Source of the DNA: Bacteroidales bacterium
GTDB lineage: Bacteria > Bacteroidota > Bacteroidia > Bacteroidales > UBA932
Assembly: GCA_017459075.1 (NCBI GenBank)
Contig: JAFUDQ010000017.1
Coordinates: 24,506 to 88,505, forward strand
Direction: 5' to 3'
DNA: 64,000 nucleotides
Below, piece after piece: positions 1 to 9,922 of the stretch. Below the pieces are notes generated by a model, which worked only from the letters and a program-made list of their open reading frames with translations, was not told the origin of the DNA and ran no database searches. Each line of letters opens with the position of its first letter. Within the stretch, counting starts at the first letter, position 1. Made by a program: the position numbers and the translations under genes.

Positions 1-413
1 ATCTGGCCGCAGGTATTCCTCTTACCAGGATGAATCTTGGCGTGCCTTTCTATGGCAAGGCAGAGAAGAATCCTTCCGAGAGTTCCAAGGTTTATGACTA
101 CGAGGTCAATTACAATGAGATGTATGACATCCTTCACAACAACTGGTACAAGAAGAGAAGCCTTGACGTGACGGGCAAGAACAACCGTGCCTGGGACGAT
201 GTCGCCAAGGTTCCCTTCCTTACGGACAATCTTGGCCGCAACCTTCTTTCTTACGATGACCCCGAGTCCGTCAGCTGGAAGGGCCGTTATGTTGTGGAGA
301 AGAAACTCCTCGGAGCTATGTTCTGGGAGTATCGCCACGATGACAGCAATCAGTCCCTGCTGAAAGCCCTCGTGAGCGCCGTCTATGGCAAGAATACAGT
401 TATGGATGAATAA
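1..413 (+). CDS. Glycoside hydrolase family 18 protein, C-terminal part (cut by window edge)
   Basis: The reading frame is open from the first bases of the window, so the gene starts upstream; only the last 137 or so codons are seen. The piece carries typical late GH18 features: NLGVPFYGK (the strand-6 region of the TIM barrel), a tryptophan-rich stretch and the near-C-terminal GAMFWEYRHDD, which matches GAFGWEYRED in the complete GH18 lipoprotein at 15029. The two are clearly paralogues. The catalytic DxxDxDxE motif would lie upstream and cannot be checked. It ends 22 bases before the first SusC gene and is probably co-transcribed with it. Likely a surface endo-acting enzyme on a GlcNAc polymer or N-glycan. 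Confidence 0.85.
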   Translation, partial: LAAGIPLTRMNLGVPFYGKAEKNPSESSKVYDYEVNYNEMYDILHNNWYKKRSLDVTGKNNRAWDDVAKVPFLTDNLGRNLLSYDDPESVSWKGRYVVEKKLLGAMFWEYRHDDSNQSLLKALVSAVYGKNTVMDE

Positions 414-434
414 ATTAATTAATACTAACACTTT

Positions 435-3400
435 ATGAAACACAAAACAGTCCAATTGACAAGACTGGTTGTTGTATTCTTCCTGATTCTGGGAATGTGC
501 CCGGCACTGCATGCGCAGAACCGGAGCATCGCCTTGAAAGGAACCATCGTAGACACCGAGGGCCTTCCCGTCATCGGTGCCAGCGTCCTTATCAAGGGTA
601 CGACAACCGGTGTGGCTGCCGATATGGATGGAAAGTTTGAGCTTTCCGTTCCCGGAGAAGCCACTATCCTGGAGGTGTCAGCCCTCGGCTACGTCGCCCA
701 GGAAGTCAAGGTCGGCAAACAAAGGGTTTTGAATATCGTCCTCAGGGAGGATTCGGAATCCATTGAAGCGACCGTAGTCGTGGCGTATGGTACCCAGACC
801 AAAGCAACGGTCACCGGTGCCCTTACCTCCATCGACTCAAAAGCACTGGTCAAGGCTCCTGTAGCAGACGTTACCAACGTCCTTGCAGGCCAGATGCCGG
901 GTGTAACCACCGTCCAGCTCAGCGGCCAGCCTGGTGAAGACTACGCAGAAATCTACATCCGTGGTGTGAGCTCGCTCTCCGACGGCGCCTCTACCCCTCT
1001 TATCCTTGTGGATGGCGTAGAGCGTTCGCTGAACACTGTAGACCCTAACGAAATCGAGAGCCTGTCCATCCTTAAGGATGCTGCCTCTACCGCTGTATTC
1101 GGTGTGCGTGGTGCAAACGGTGTTATCATTGTTACAACCAAGCGCGGTGATGCCGGCAAGCCGAAGATTTCAGTTACCTCAATCACCGGTGTACAGGTTC
1201 CCCTGTCCTTCATCAAGCAGGCAAGCAGCTACGAGTACTCCAAGTACTACAATGTCTTCCAGTGGAACGATGACAACCCTGACCAGGGCGCTTACTTTAC
1301 CAAAGAGGCTATCGAGGCTTACCGCACAGGTTCAGACCCTCTGATGTTCCCTAACCAGAACTGGACGGACCTTATGTTCCGCAAGTCGTTCCTTCAGACC
1401 AAGAACAACATCAATATTTCCGGCGGTTCAGAGAACGTTCGTTACTTCGTGTCCCTGGGTTATATGTTCCAGAACGGTCTGCTCAAGCAGATGCCTGGTC
1501 TGAATTATGACAACAACTACTCCTACGACCGTTACAACTACCGTGCGAACCTTGACTTCAAGCTTACCGGTACAACCGACATGAAGTTCAACATCAGCGG
1601 TGTTATCGGAGATACCCAGGAGCCTATCTATAACGCTTCCAACATCTGGATGCGTACGATGCTCTGGTCCCAGGCATTCTCCAGCCCTGGTATCGTAAAC
1701 GGTTTCCCTATCACCCAGGTATCAGAGAATGCTGTTCCTGACGGCCTTACCCGCTGGAACGGTTTCGAGTACTGGTACGGCTACGGTTATCAGGAGAAAT
1801 ACAAGACATCCCTCAGTACCGACATGACCATTACCCAACGCCTGGACTTCCTGACGGAAGGCCTCAGCGTTAGCGTCAAGGGTAGCTACGGTACCGATAT
1901 GTATATTACAAAGAAGCACAAGGGAAGCGGCGCTATGAAGCAGACCGTAGAGTACAAGTCCTGGAAGGACGGCTCCAATCTTGACATGACGGATCCTGAC
2001 TTTGACAAGACTTATCTCTTTGTCATCTCTGGCAGCAACTATCCGCTTTCTTATGATGAGTCTACAGACAATGACAAGGACTGGTATCTTGAGGCCCGCC
2101 TGGACTATAAGCGCAAATTCGGTGGCAAGCATTCCGTCTCCGGCCTTGTTCTTTACAACCAGTCCCGCAATTATTATCCTGATTCATACGACTGGCTCCC
2201 CCGCGGCTACGTTGGCTGGGTAGGACGTGCAACCTATTCTTATGCAGACAAATACATGGTTGACGTAAGTGCAGGTTACAATGGTTCTGAGAACTTCGCC
2301 CCCGGCAAGAAGCGTTACGGTCTCTTCCCTTCAATCTCCCTCGGTTGGGTTGCATCTGAAGAGAAATTTATAAAGAATCTCGGAATAATCGACTTCCTGA
2401 AGCTCCGTGCTTCCATCGGAAAGGTTGGTAACGACCTTGGTACTTCATCCCGATTCATGTATATGGAGGGTATCTGGACGGAAGCTGGTTCCTATCCTTT
2501 CGGTACCGGTAGCTCTTCAAGCGTTCCCCGTTACGGCCTTGGTACTCCCGGCAACCCTGGAGTTACATGGGAGACTTCCACAAAGGGTAACGTCGGTTTG
2601 GACCTTGAAATGTTCAACAGCAAGCTGCGCATGACCCTGGATTTGTTCAAGGAGCATCGTACCGGAATCCTCATCTCTCCTAACACCCTTCCTTCAATCA
2701 TCGCCACAAGCCTTCCCAACATGAACCTTGGTAAGGTAGACAACAAGGGTTATGAGTTTGAAATCGGCTGGAGAGACAATATCGGCGCATTCCGTTATGA
2801 TATCAATGCAAACGTAACCTTCGCCCGCAACAAGATTATCTACATGGACGAGGTTGAACCGAACTATGAGTATCAGCGCCGTACCGGCGGTTCTACCGGA
2901 AGGTACAGCCTGTTCCAGTTTGAGCGTCTGTATCAGTATGACGATTTCTATACCGATGAGAATGGTGTATATCGCGTAAAGCCCAGCCTTCCCCAGCCTA
3001 ACGGTACGGTAAAGCCTGGTGACGCCATGTACAAAGACCTTAACGGTGACGGCATCATCGACGATGAAGACCAGATGATTGACGGTTATCCCAACAGGCC
3101 TGAATACCTGTTCGGTTCCAACTGGAAATTCGGATACAAGGGCTTCAGCCTCAACCTCAACTGGATTGCAGCTACCAATGTATGCCGTGTTTACAACGAA
3201 GACTACCGTGTTCCTTTCACCAACACCGGTCACCGCGGACTCCTCAAGATGTTCGCAGAGAAGTGCTGGCTTCCTGAGAACTGCGAATGGACGGAGCCTC
3301 GTACAAACGGAACACTGCCCCGTATGACAAAGACTAACTACAAGTGGAATGCTAAGGACTCCACCCTTTGGACTGTGGACGCTTCCTACATCCGTCTTAA

Positions 3401-3605
3401 GAGTGCAAGCTTCGGTTATACATTCACAAATGGCAAACTCCTCAAGACTCTGGGTATCAGCAGCCTTGGTGTGATGTTTACCGGTTACAACCTTCTCACC
3501 TTCTCCAAGATGAAGCTTCAGGACCCTGAGGCCAAGTCAAGCAGTTCAAATGGTGAGTATCCTCTGGTCAAGACTTACAATATGTCACTCAATATCAATT
3601 TCTAA
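435..3605 (+). CDS. SusC/RagA-family TonB-linked outer-membrane transporter
   Basis: A 1056-residue TonB-dependent porin that imports oligosaccharides with its SusD partner just downstream. A signal peptide covers residues 1-28 (cleavage after LHA). Residues about 33-100 form the CarboxypepD_reg-like domain typical of SusC (GTIVDTEGLPVIGASV). The plug domain follows at about 115-235 (VVVAYGTQ, LVDGVERS, SILKDAAST, GVIIVTTKRG), then a 22-strand barrel ending in the aromatic NINF. The length is normal for the family. The next gene begins within 12 bases. The glycan specificity cannot be read from the protein; GH18 neighbours suggest a GlcNAc-containing substrate. Confidence 0.96.
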   Translation: MKHKTVQLTRLVVVFFLILGMCPALHAQNRSIALKGTIVDTEGLPVIGASVLIKGTTTGVAADMDGKFELSVPGEATILEVSALGYVAQEVKVGKQRVLNIVLREDSESIEATVVVAYGTQTKATVTGALTSIDSKALVKAPVADVTNVLAGQMPGVTTVQLSGQPGEDYAEIYIRGVSSLSDGASTPLILVDGVERSLNTVDPNEIESLSILKDAASTAVFGVRGANGVIIVTTKRGDAGKPKISVTSITGVQVPLSFIKQASSYEYSKYYNVFQWNDDNPDQGAYFTKEAIEAYRTGSDPLMFPNQNWTDLMFRKSFLQTKNNINISGGSENVRYFVSLGYMFQNGLLKQMPGLNYDNNYSYDRYNYRANLDFKLTGTTDMKFNISGVIGDTQEPIYNASNIWMRTMLWSQAFSSPGIVNGFPITQVSENAVPDGLTRWNGFEYWYGYGYQEKYKTSLSTDMTITQRLDFLTEGLSVSVKGSYGTDMYITKKHKGSGAMKQTVEYKSWKDGSNLDMTDPDFDKTYLFVISGSNYPLSYDESTDNDKDWYLEARLDYKRKFGGKHSVSGLVLYNQSRNYYPDSYDWLPRGYVGWVGRATYSYADKYMVDVSAGYNGSENFAPGKKRYGLFPSISLGWVASEEKFIKNLGIIDFLKLRASIGKVGNDLGTSSRFMYMEGIWTEAGSYPFGTGSSSSVPRYGLGTPGNPGVTWETSTKGNVGLDLEMFNSKLRMTLDLFKEHRTGILISPNTLPSIIATSLPNMNLGKVDNKGYEFEIGWRDNIGAFRYDINANVTFARNKIIYMDEVEPNYEYQRRTGGSTGRYSLFQFERLYQYDDFYTDENGVYRVKPSLPQPNGTVKPGDAMYKDLNGDGIIDDEDQMIDGYPNRPEYLFGSNWKFGYKGFSLNLNWIAATNVCRVYNEDYRVPFTNTGHRGLLKMFAEKCWLPENCEWTEPRTNGTLPRMTKTNYKWNAKDSTLWTVDASYIRLKSASFGYTFTNGKLLKTLGISSLGVMFTGYNLLTFSKMKLQDPEAKSSSSNGEYPLVKTYNMSLNINF

Positions 3606-3617
3606 TCCGTGCAAGCT

Positions 3618-5441
3618 ATGAAAAAGTATATTATAAGATTGATGTCAGTCCTGCTTGGTGCAGGTGCCCTGATTGCTTGCGAGAGCTTGAAACTTGGTGA
3701 CGAGGGTCTGAGCAAGGCTCCGGAGACCTCCGGCGCAACAGTCGACACTCTGTTTGCAACCCTCAAGGATGCGGACAAGGTACTTGCACAGGCTTACTGG
3801 TTCCTTCCTTACGGCATAGTCTCAGACTTTGACAACAGGATGGGAAGCGACCAGCTGGAAGCCCTTACAGACCATTATATCAGCAATAAGGTAACGGACA
3901 GCGACGGGCCCAACCTCCTTTATTACAACGGCGCCCTGAGCGCAAGTACAAGCATGCGCAAATACATGGCATACAACTTCGGAGGCACTTCCGACGACCG
4001 TGACTATTACGCAATACGTTATGGCTGGCTCTTTCTTGAGAATGCGGACAGGATTCCCAACGCTTCCCCGGCAGAGGTTGCCCGCAAGAAGGCAGAGGCA
4101 AAGGTTTGTATCGCCCTCGCATATTCAAATATGCTTCGTTACGTAGGCGGTGTCCCGCTTATTGACCATGCGGTACGTGCCGACGAAACAATGGAATATC
4201 CCCGTGCTACATTCGCAGAGACCGTAGACTTCATCGTCAAGCTTTGTGACGAGGCTGCCCCGGACCTGCCCTGGTACACCAATCAGACCGATGACGGCCG
4301 CATGACCCGCGCCGCCGCCCTGGGCCTCAAGCTCCGTGTCCTTTGCTTCGCTGCCAGCCCTACCTTCAACTCTGCAACTCCCTGGAGGTCCGATGCCAAC
4401 GAGTATCATTGCTATACCAACTATGATGCAAACCGCTGGAAAAGGGCCAAGGATGCAGCTGACGAGTTCATGACCCAACTCATCAACAACGGTTACTACC
4501 AGATGGTTCAGGCAACTCCTGATGCCACCGGCGTCATCAGCCCGCGTCAGTATCGTCTTGCATACCGCAAGGGTTATTTCAACCGCGGTACAACAGAGTG
4601 CATCATTTCTACCCGCAAGAGCAACAGCACCAGCTATCATGACTCCATGATTAAGGATGCCGGCAACTATGGAAACGGCTGTACCCTTAATTATGTGAAC
4701 AAGTTCGGTTGGGCCGATGGTTCCGATTTCCCTGAGAACTTCGACTGGGAGAATCCTCCCCAGGAGCCTTTCTTCAGAGCTGATCCCGCAGGAACCCTTG
4801 TTGTAGGCGGTATGGCATTCACAGAAACCCGCGACCCCCGTCTTTATGAGAATGTTGCCGTTCCCGGCGATATCTGGAGAGACGGTACCGTAGGCCGTGC
4901 TTACGACAACCACCGTTATCGTCAGGCAAACTGCCCCGGTTTCCTCCAGATGAAGTACGTCCTTCAGCAGAGCACAGACCGTAACACTCCTCCTCACTGG
5001 TGCCTGATGCGTCTCCCTGAGGTTCTCCTTAGTGCAGCAGAGGCATACAACGAGGCTGACGGAGGCCCTTCAGAGAAGCCTTACGGATGGGTTAACGCCG
5101 TCCGTGCACGCGTCGGCCTTAGCCCTCTCCAGGACGGTATGTCCAAGGAAGAGTTCCGCAAGGCTATCCTTCGTGAGCGCGACTGTGAGTTCGGCTTCGA
5201 GGAAGTCCGCTGGTTCGATATGGTCCGCTGGGGCCTTACCGAAGCCTTCACCACTCCGCTTTCCGCCCTTTCTTCCATTGGAAACAAGGACAGCGAGGCT
5301 ACTTCATTCACATTCAAGGTCAGAGCTTCCTTCCCTGCCCGTAGCTGGTGGACAAACTGGGATACCAAGTGGTATCTTTGCCCTATCCCCACTGTAGAGA
5401 TTAACAAGGGTTACGGAATGACTCAGAATCCGGGTTGGTAA
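3618..5441 (+). CDS. SusD/RagB-family surface glycan-binding lipoprotein
   Basis: About 607 residues. I chose ATG 3618 over GTG 3609 because it gives a clean lipoprotein signal peptide (MKKYIIRL...GALIAC, lipobox cysteine at about 21). The SusD fold is shown by the TPR-like helical pattern (LLENADRIP, AKVCIALAYSNMLRYVGG), the late LPEVLLSAAEAYNEADG helix, AVRARVGL, and the C-terminal ERDCEFGFEEVRWFDMVRWG followed by a YLCPIPTVEIN ending, all hallmarks of RagB/SusD. It caps the SusC encoded at 435-3605 and captures oligosaccharide at the surface. The two genes are separated by 12 bases, so translation is likely coupled. Confidence 0.95.
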   Translation: MKKYIIRLMSVLLGAGALIACESLKLGDEGLSKAPETSGATVDTLFATLKDADKVLAQAYWFLPYGIVSDFDNRMGSDQLEALTDHYISNKVTDSDGPNLLYYNGALSASTSMRKYMAYNFGGTSDDRDYYAIRYGWLFLENADRIPNASPAEVARKKAEAKVCIALAYSNMLRYVGGVPLIDHAVRADETMEYPRATFAETVDFIVKLCDEAAPDLPWYTNQTDDGRMTRAAALGLKLRVLCFAASPTFNSATPWRSDANEYHCYTNYDANRWKRAKDAADEFMTQLINNGYYQMVQATPDATGVISPRQYRLAYRKGYFNRGTTECIISTRKSNSTSYHDSMIKDAGNYGNGCTLNYVNKFGWADGSDFPENFDWENPPQEPFFRADPAGTLVVGGMAFTETRDPRLYENVAVPGDIWRDGTVGRAYDNHRYRQANCPGFLQMKYVLQQSTDRNTPPHWCLMRLPEVLLSAAEAYNEADGGPSEKPYGWVNAVRARVGLSPLQDGMSKEEFRKAILRERDCEFGFEEVRWFDMVRWGLTEAFTTPLSALSSIGNKDSEATSFTFKVRASFPARSWWTNWDTKWYLCPIPTVEINKGYGMTQNPGW

Positions 5442-5461
5442 ACTAAAAATTGTACCCGAAG

Positions 5462-8197
5462 ATGAAAAGATTATACGCATATATTATTGTTCCTCTGATG
5501 TTGCTGGGCTTTATCGCTTCCGCGCAGGAAACGACCGCCTACACCCAGATGGACTCCATAGTGATTGGCAATCCTTTCCGGATCAAGGCTGTCGGGACTG
5601 CGTCCAAATGCGAGGCTGTCTTTGACAAGAGCCCGGAGATTGACATTGCCAAGGCCCTTTATGGACAGTTCTCCGGACTCCTTGTAAAGCAGGGAACCGG
5701 AAGAAGCGAAGAGAATCAGTCCAAGTTGAGGCTTCACGGCCATAGCCCGCTGATCCTGGTAGACGGTTATCCGCGCGAGCTCAATGACCTGACAGGTGTA
5801 GAGATTGAATCGATATCCGTCCTCAAGGATGCTGCTTCGGCTGCAATTTACGGTGTACGCGGTGGTAACGGAGTTATCATGATTACTACCAAACGTGGCA
5901 AGATTACCCCTCTCAAGGTAACTGCAAAATACCAGTATGGTATGGCTACCATGTTCCGCGCACCTGAATTTGCAGATGCTTATACCTACGGTTATTTCGT
6001 AAACCAGGCCCGTGAGCTTGACGGCCTTGCTGCAAAATACACAAACAACGAGCTTTACGCCCTGTACACCGGAGGTTATCCTTACGCTTATCCTAATGTA
6101 GACTGGTGGGATCAGGTTTACCGTAGTCACGGAGACAACCATCGCGCCCAGTTCACTTTCACAGGCGGTAACCAGAACTTCCGTTACTTCGCCGCCCTTG
6201 ATTACTACAAGGATGACGCCCTTTACGTCAAACCTACGGCCGACGACCGCTACAACGCAAAGGTTTATGACAACCGTCTTGGCCTCCGCGCCAATGTAGA
6301 CGTGAACCTCACGGAGACAACTTCCATGAAGCTCGGCGTCATGGCCCGCCTGTCAGAGTTCAATACTCCCAACTGGGACACCCGCATAGAAAAGGTTCTC
6401 TACAACCTGCCCGCAGCAGCCTTCCCCATCAAACAGGAAGACGGTACTTACGGCGGCTCTTCAATCTATGGTGCAAACAACCCCGTAGCCATCCTGAACG
6501 AAACCGGTCAGCATCAGTATTCACAGACCAAGGTTCTTGCCGATATGGTTCTCCGCCAGGACCTGAGTGGCCTTACTCCCGGCCTGTCAGCCGATGCCAA
6601 CATCGCCTTTGACTATCTTGGTAAGATGACTGAAGTGGCATCCAAGGAGTACCAGTATTCAGAGCTTGTCGGCCGTGTTTACATGAACGGCGCCAATACT
6701 ATGATTCGTACGGAGCAGAAATACTACGGAAACAACTCCAAGAACGTAAGCTTCGACCACTGGTTCAACAGCCTCCTCATGAAATTTGAGGTCCAGGGCC
6801 GCGTCAACTGGGAACGCAATTTCGGCAAAAACCATGTAGATGCCCATGTTGCATACCGCCAGCGTTCATGGATTGAGAATGAGCGTAATGCCTCCCAGAA
6901 GACCCAGGAAATCCTTGGTAGCGTAAGCTGGAACTATGACAACCGATTCTTCGCAGACGTAGTCCTGAACTATTCAGGTACCGCTTATCTCCCGGAGGGT
7001 GACAGGTTCAACTTCTATCCTGCCATCAACCTTGCCGCTATCGTATCCCGCGAGCCTTATGTTAAGGTTTACGGTTCTGCCGGCCTCTCAGGTGCAGACT
7101 TTGACATGGAGCACGAACTTTTCCGTCAGGGCTACGGCAGCAGCAACGGCCACGGCTTCTACTTTGTAGATGGCTCATCCTCTTCAGGAAGGGCGGAAGG
7201 AGACATGGCAGCCCTTACCCTTGCTCCTGAGCTCTCAAAGAAGGTTAACTTCGGAGTGGATGCCAAATTCTTCAAGAACAGGCTTGCAGTAAACGCAGAG
7301 GCCTTCTATGAGAAGAGGGAAAACATCCTCATCGACCCTTCCAATATCTCCGGTGTCATCGGTATTGGTGTAAGCGAGCAGAGCCTTGGCGAAGAAAGCT
7401 ACAAGGGTGCTGATTTGAGTCTCTCCTGGGATGACAAGATCGGCAATGTAACCTACGGAGTTTACGCCAACGGAGGATGGCTCACCAGCGAAGTTATCAA
7501 TGACGGTCAGGCTTATCAGCCATTCGACTACCTTTACCATAAGGGCAACCGCGTAGGCCAGCGCTATGGTCTTGAGGTTATCGGCATCTTCCAGAATCAG
7601 CTGGAAATCAACAACAGCCCCCGTCAGACCTTCAGCGACGTAAGGCCCGGTGACCTTAAGTATCGCGACCAGAACGGTGACGGCGTAATTGACAAGCAGG
7701 ACGTTGTAAAGATGTTCGGTTCCACGTTGCCTCTGTTCAACTTCGGATTCGGCTTCAATGTGGGTTGGAAGGGATTTAAGGTATTTGCAGACTTCCAGGG
7801 TGCTACGGGTGTAACCGTAAGCCTGCTGGATTCCCCTCTGTACCAGCCTCTCGTCAGCAACAGCACCATCTCAACAACCTTCCTTTCACGTGAGATTCCC
7901 TGGACTCCGGAGAATGCAGAGATTGCTACAATGCCTCGTCTGACAACTCTTGAGAACAGCAACAACTACCGTGCAAACTCCCTGTGGTACCGCGACGGCT
8001 CTTACATCAAACTGCGCAACGTAGGCGTTTCCTACACCTTCGGCAAGAAGATGCTCAAGCTTTGCGATGCTACGCTTACCCTTAGTGCAACCAACGTATT
8101 CAGCCTTGATAACATCAAGTTCGCCGATCCTGAGCAGTTGGGCGCATATTATCCTACTACCCGCGTCTTCTGGGCCGGTGTCAAGTTTAATTTCTAA
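5462..8197 (+). CDS. SusC-like TonB-linked outer-membrane transporter lacking the N-terminal regulatory-like domain
   Basis: About 911 residues from ATG 5462, preferred over TTG 5450 because it starts a normal signal peptide (MKRLYAYIIV...ASAQ). Unlike the first SusC it has no CarboxypepD_reg-like domain: the mature protein goes almost directly to the plug (LILVDGYPRE, VEIESISVLKDAAS, GVIMITTKRG at about 100-150). The barrel follows, ending in VKFNF. This explains the length, about 145 residues shorter than the first copy. It lies 20 bases after the first SusD and 13 bases before the second SusD. It probably imports a different part or size of the same glycan. Confidence 0.95.
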   Translation: MKRLYAYIIVPLMLLGFIASAQETTAYTQMDSIVIGNPFRIKAVGTASKCEAVFDKSPEIDIAKALYGQFSGLLVKQGTGRSEENQSKLRLHGHSPLILVDGYPRELNDLTGVEIESISVLKDAASAAIYGVRGGNGVIMITTKRGKITPLKVTAKYQYGMATMFRAPEFADAYTYGYFVNQARELDGLAAKYTNNELYALYTGGYPYAYPNVDWWDQVYRSHGDNHRAQFTFTGGNQNFRYFAALDYYKDDALYVKPTADDRYNAKVYDNRLGLRANVDVNLTETTSMKLGVMARLSEFNTPNWDTRIEKVLYNLPAAAFPIKQEDGTYGGSSIYGANNPVAILNETGQHQYSQTKVLADMVLRQDLSGLTPGLSADANIAFDYLGKMTEVASKEYQYSELVGRVYMNGANTMIRTEQKYYGNNSKNVSFDHWFNSLLMKFEVQGRVNWERNFGKNHVDAHVAYRQRSWIENERNASQKTQEILGSVSWNYDNRFFADVVLNYSGTAYLPEGDRFNFYPAINLAAIVSREPYVKVYGSAGLSGADFDMEHELFRQGYGSSNGHGFYFVDGSSSSGRAEGDMAALTLAPELSKKVNFGVDAKFFKNRLAVNAEAFYEKRENILIDPSNISGVIGIGVSEQSLGEESYKGADLSLSWDDKIGNVTYGVYANGGWLTSEVINDGQAYQPFDYLYHKGNRVGQRYGLEVIGIFQNQLEINNSPRQTFSDVRPGDLKYRDQNGDGVIDKQDVVKMFGSTLPLFNFGFGFNVGWKGFKVFADFQGATGVTVSLLDSPLYQPLVSNSTISTTFLSREIPWTPENAEIATMPRLTTLENSNNYRANSLWYRDGSYIKLRNVGVSYTFGKKMLKLCDATLTLSATNVFSLDNIKFADPEQLGAYYPTTRVFWAGVKFNF

Positions 8198-8210
8198 ACC
8201 GGGAAACGAT

Positions 8211-9890
8211 ATGAAAAAGTTATTTTACATTTTATCGACAGTCCTGATGATGTCAGGATGCAACTTCCTGGACTTCGACGAGACCTCCGGACTCTATAAC
8301 CGGGAAGATATGTATGCTACGTTCAGTAACATAAAGAGTATGCTTACCAATATCTATGGCTATCTGCCAAACAAGGATATTGTAGACGTCGGTGAAGCGA
8401 TGAGGGAATGCGGCAGCGATGACGCAGAATTCGGAGATCCCGATGCAAGCGTACAGAACTTCAACAACGGCAACTGGTCCGCCCTTTCCACCCTGGATAC
8501 CAAGTGGTCTTTGTACAACGGAATCCGCAGTGCAAACGAGTTCCTTGAGTCTTTTGAGAAAGTAGACCTGAGCCTATACCAGTATGATGGAAGTTACGAT
8601 CTCTGGCAGGAACACATGAAGTATTTCCCTTACCAGGCCCGCGTACTTCGCGCATACTTCTTCTTTGACCTCGCCCGCCGTTACGGAGACATTCCTATGC
8701 CTCTTAAAATGCTCTCCATCGAGGAGGCTAACAGCATAGAAAAGACCCCTTTCGCCGATGTTATCGCCTTCATCGTTTCAGAGTGCAACGACTGTATCGC
8801 CAACCTTCCTGCTACTTACGTAGGCTTGCAGAATAATGAGTATGGCCGTGCAACCAAGGGTTTTGCCATGGCTCTCAAGGCAAAGGCCCTCCTTTACGCC
8901 GCCAGCCCTCTGCATAATCCTTCAAACGACAAGAGCAAGTGGCTTGCAGCTGCAGTCGCCGCCCAGGATATCATCGACTCCGGTCTTTATACACTTGACC
9001 CGGGCCAGAAGGTTAATAAAATCGACTCTCCTGAAAACATTTTCATCATAATGCGTTCAGAAAGCTCCAGCTTCGAGCTGTACAACTTCCCGCCACGCTT
9101 TACTGAAGGAAAACGTACTTATATTTCAGGAACCTATCCTACACAGAACCTTGTAGATGCCTTTGAGACAGAGAACGGATACGACATCACCCTCACCGCC
9201 AACGGTTGGTCTACCGCCGATCCTGACTTTGACCTTTCAGAGCCTTACAAGGGACGTGATCCTCGTTTTGAGCAGACAATACTTGCTAACGGTATGACTT
9301 TCAAAGGCGCCAAGATTGAGACCTTCGAGGGTGGAGCCGATTACTCTGCCACCCGTGCAGACCTTGGTACTCCTACCGGCTACTATCTGCGCAAGTATAT
9401 AGAGGAATCTACCAGCTTCGTTTCAGAGGCTACCGTCAAGAACAAACACCACTGGGTTGTATTCCGTTACGCAGAGGCCCTTCTTGCTTACGCAGAGGCT
9501 GCCAATGAGTACTTTGGCAATCCTGACCAGTCCGACGGTACCCTCAAACTGTCAGCCGCCGCTGCCATCAATCAGGTAAGGGCAAATGCCGGAATGCCTG
9601 ATGTAAGGGCAACGGATTATGCAAGCTTCCAGGATGCCGTAAGGCGTGAGTGGAGGGTTGAGTTCGCATTTGAAGACCATCGTTTCTGGGATGTACGCCG
9701 ATGGAAGATTGGTGGCAACACCCAGACCCAGATCGACGGCGCCCATATCGCCAAAGTAGGCAACAGGCTGGAATACGGCCGTATGATGGTTGAGCGCAGG
9801 ACATGGTCAGAGAAGATGAACCTTTATCCTATCCCTCAGTCAGAGCTTTACGTCAACACGAATCTTAATCCTCAAAATACCGGATGGTAG
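8211..9890 (+). CDS. SusD/RagB-family surface glycan-binding lipoprotein (second pair)
   Basis: About 559 residues. ATG 8211 gives the lipoprotein signal MKKLFYILSTVLMMSGC; a longer reading into the preceding SusC gene is an artefact. SusD hallmarks: ARVLRAYFFFDLARRYGDIP, the TPR-like helices around it, FRYAEALLAYAEAANE, AINQVRANAGMP, and the final REWRVEFAFEDHRFWDVRRW with LYPIPQSEL. Partner of the SusC at 5462. It shares only the fold pattern with the first SusD, so the two pairs are divergent paralogues rather than a recent duplication. Confidence 0.95.
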   Translation: MKKLFYILSTVLMMSGCNFLDFDETSGLYNREDMYATFSNIKSMLTNIYGYLPNKDIVDVGEAMRECGSDDAEFGDPDASVQNFNNGNWSALSTLDTKWSLYNGIRSANEFLESFEKVDLSLYQYDGSYDLWQEHMKYFPYQARVLRAYFFFDLARRYGDIPMPLKMLSIEEANSIEKTPFADVIAFIVSECNDCIANLPATYVGLQNNEYGRATKGFAMALKAKALLYAASPLHNPSNDKSKWLAAAVAAQDIIDSGLYTLDPGQKVNKIDSPENIFIIMRSESSSFELYNFPPRFTEGKRTYISGTYPTQNLVDAFETENGYDITLTANGWSTADPDFDLSEPYKGRDPRFEQTILANGMTFKGAKIETFEGGADYSATRADLGTPTGYYLRKYIEESTSFVSEATVKNKHHWVVFRYAEALLAYAEAANEYFGNPDQSDGTLKLSAAAAINQVRANAGMPDVRATDYASFQDAVRREWRVEFAFEDHRFWDVRRWKIGGNTQTQIDGAHIAKVGNRLEYGRMMVERRTWSEKMNLYPIPQSELYVNTNLNPQNTGW

Positions 9891-9922
9891 AAGTCTTAAT
9901 CCTGAAAAAAACAAAAAGCTAT

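Noticed and set aside
3609-3617. GTG start for the first SusD
   Set aside because: ATG 3618 gives the proper lipoprotein signal peptide; GTG would add three residues without benefit.
4125-4997. 290-codon open frame opposite the first susD gene
   Set aside because: Antisense to a clear SusD with all family motifs; no recognisable protein features.
8067-8210. Long N-terminal extension of the second SusD
   Set aside because: It overlaps the end of the SusC gene in another frame and would hide the lipoprotein signal that begins at 8211.
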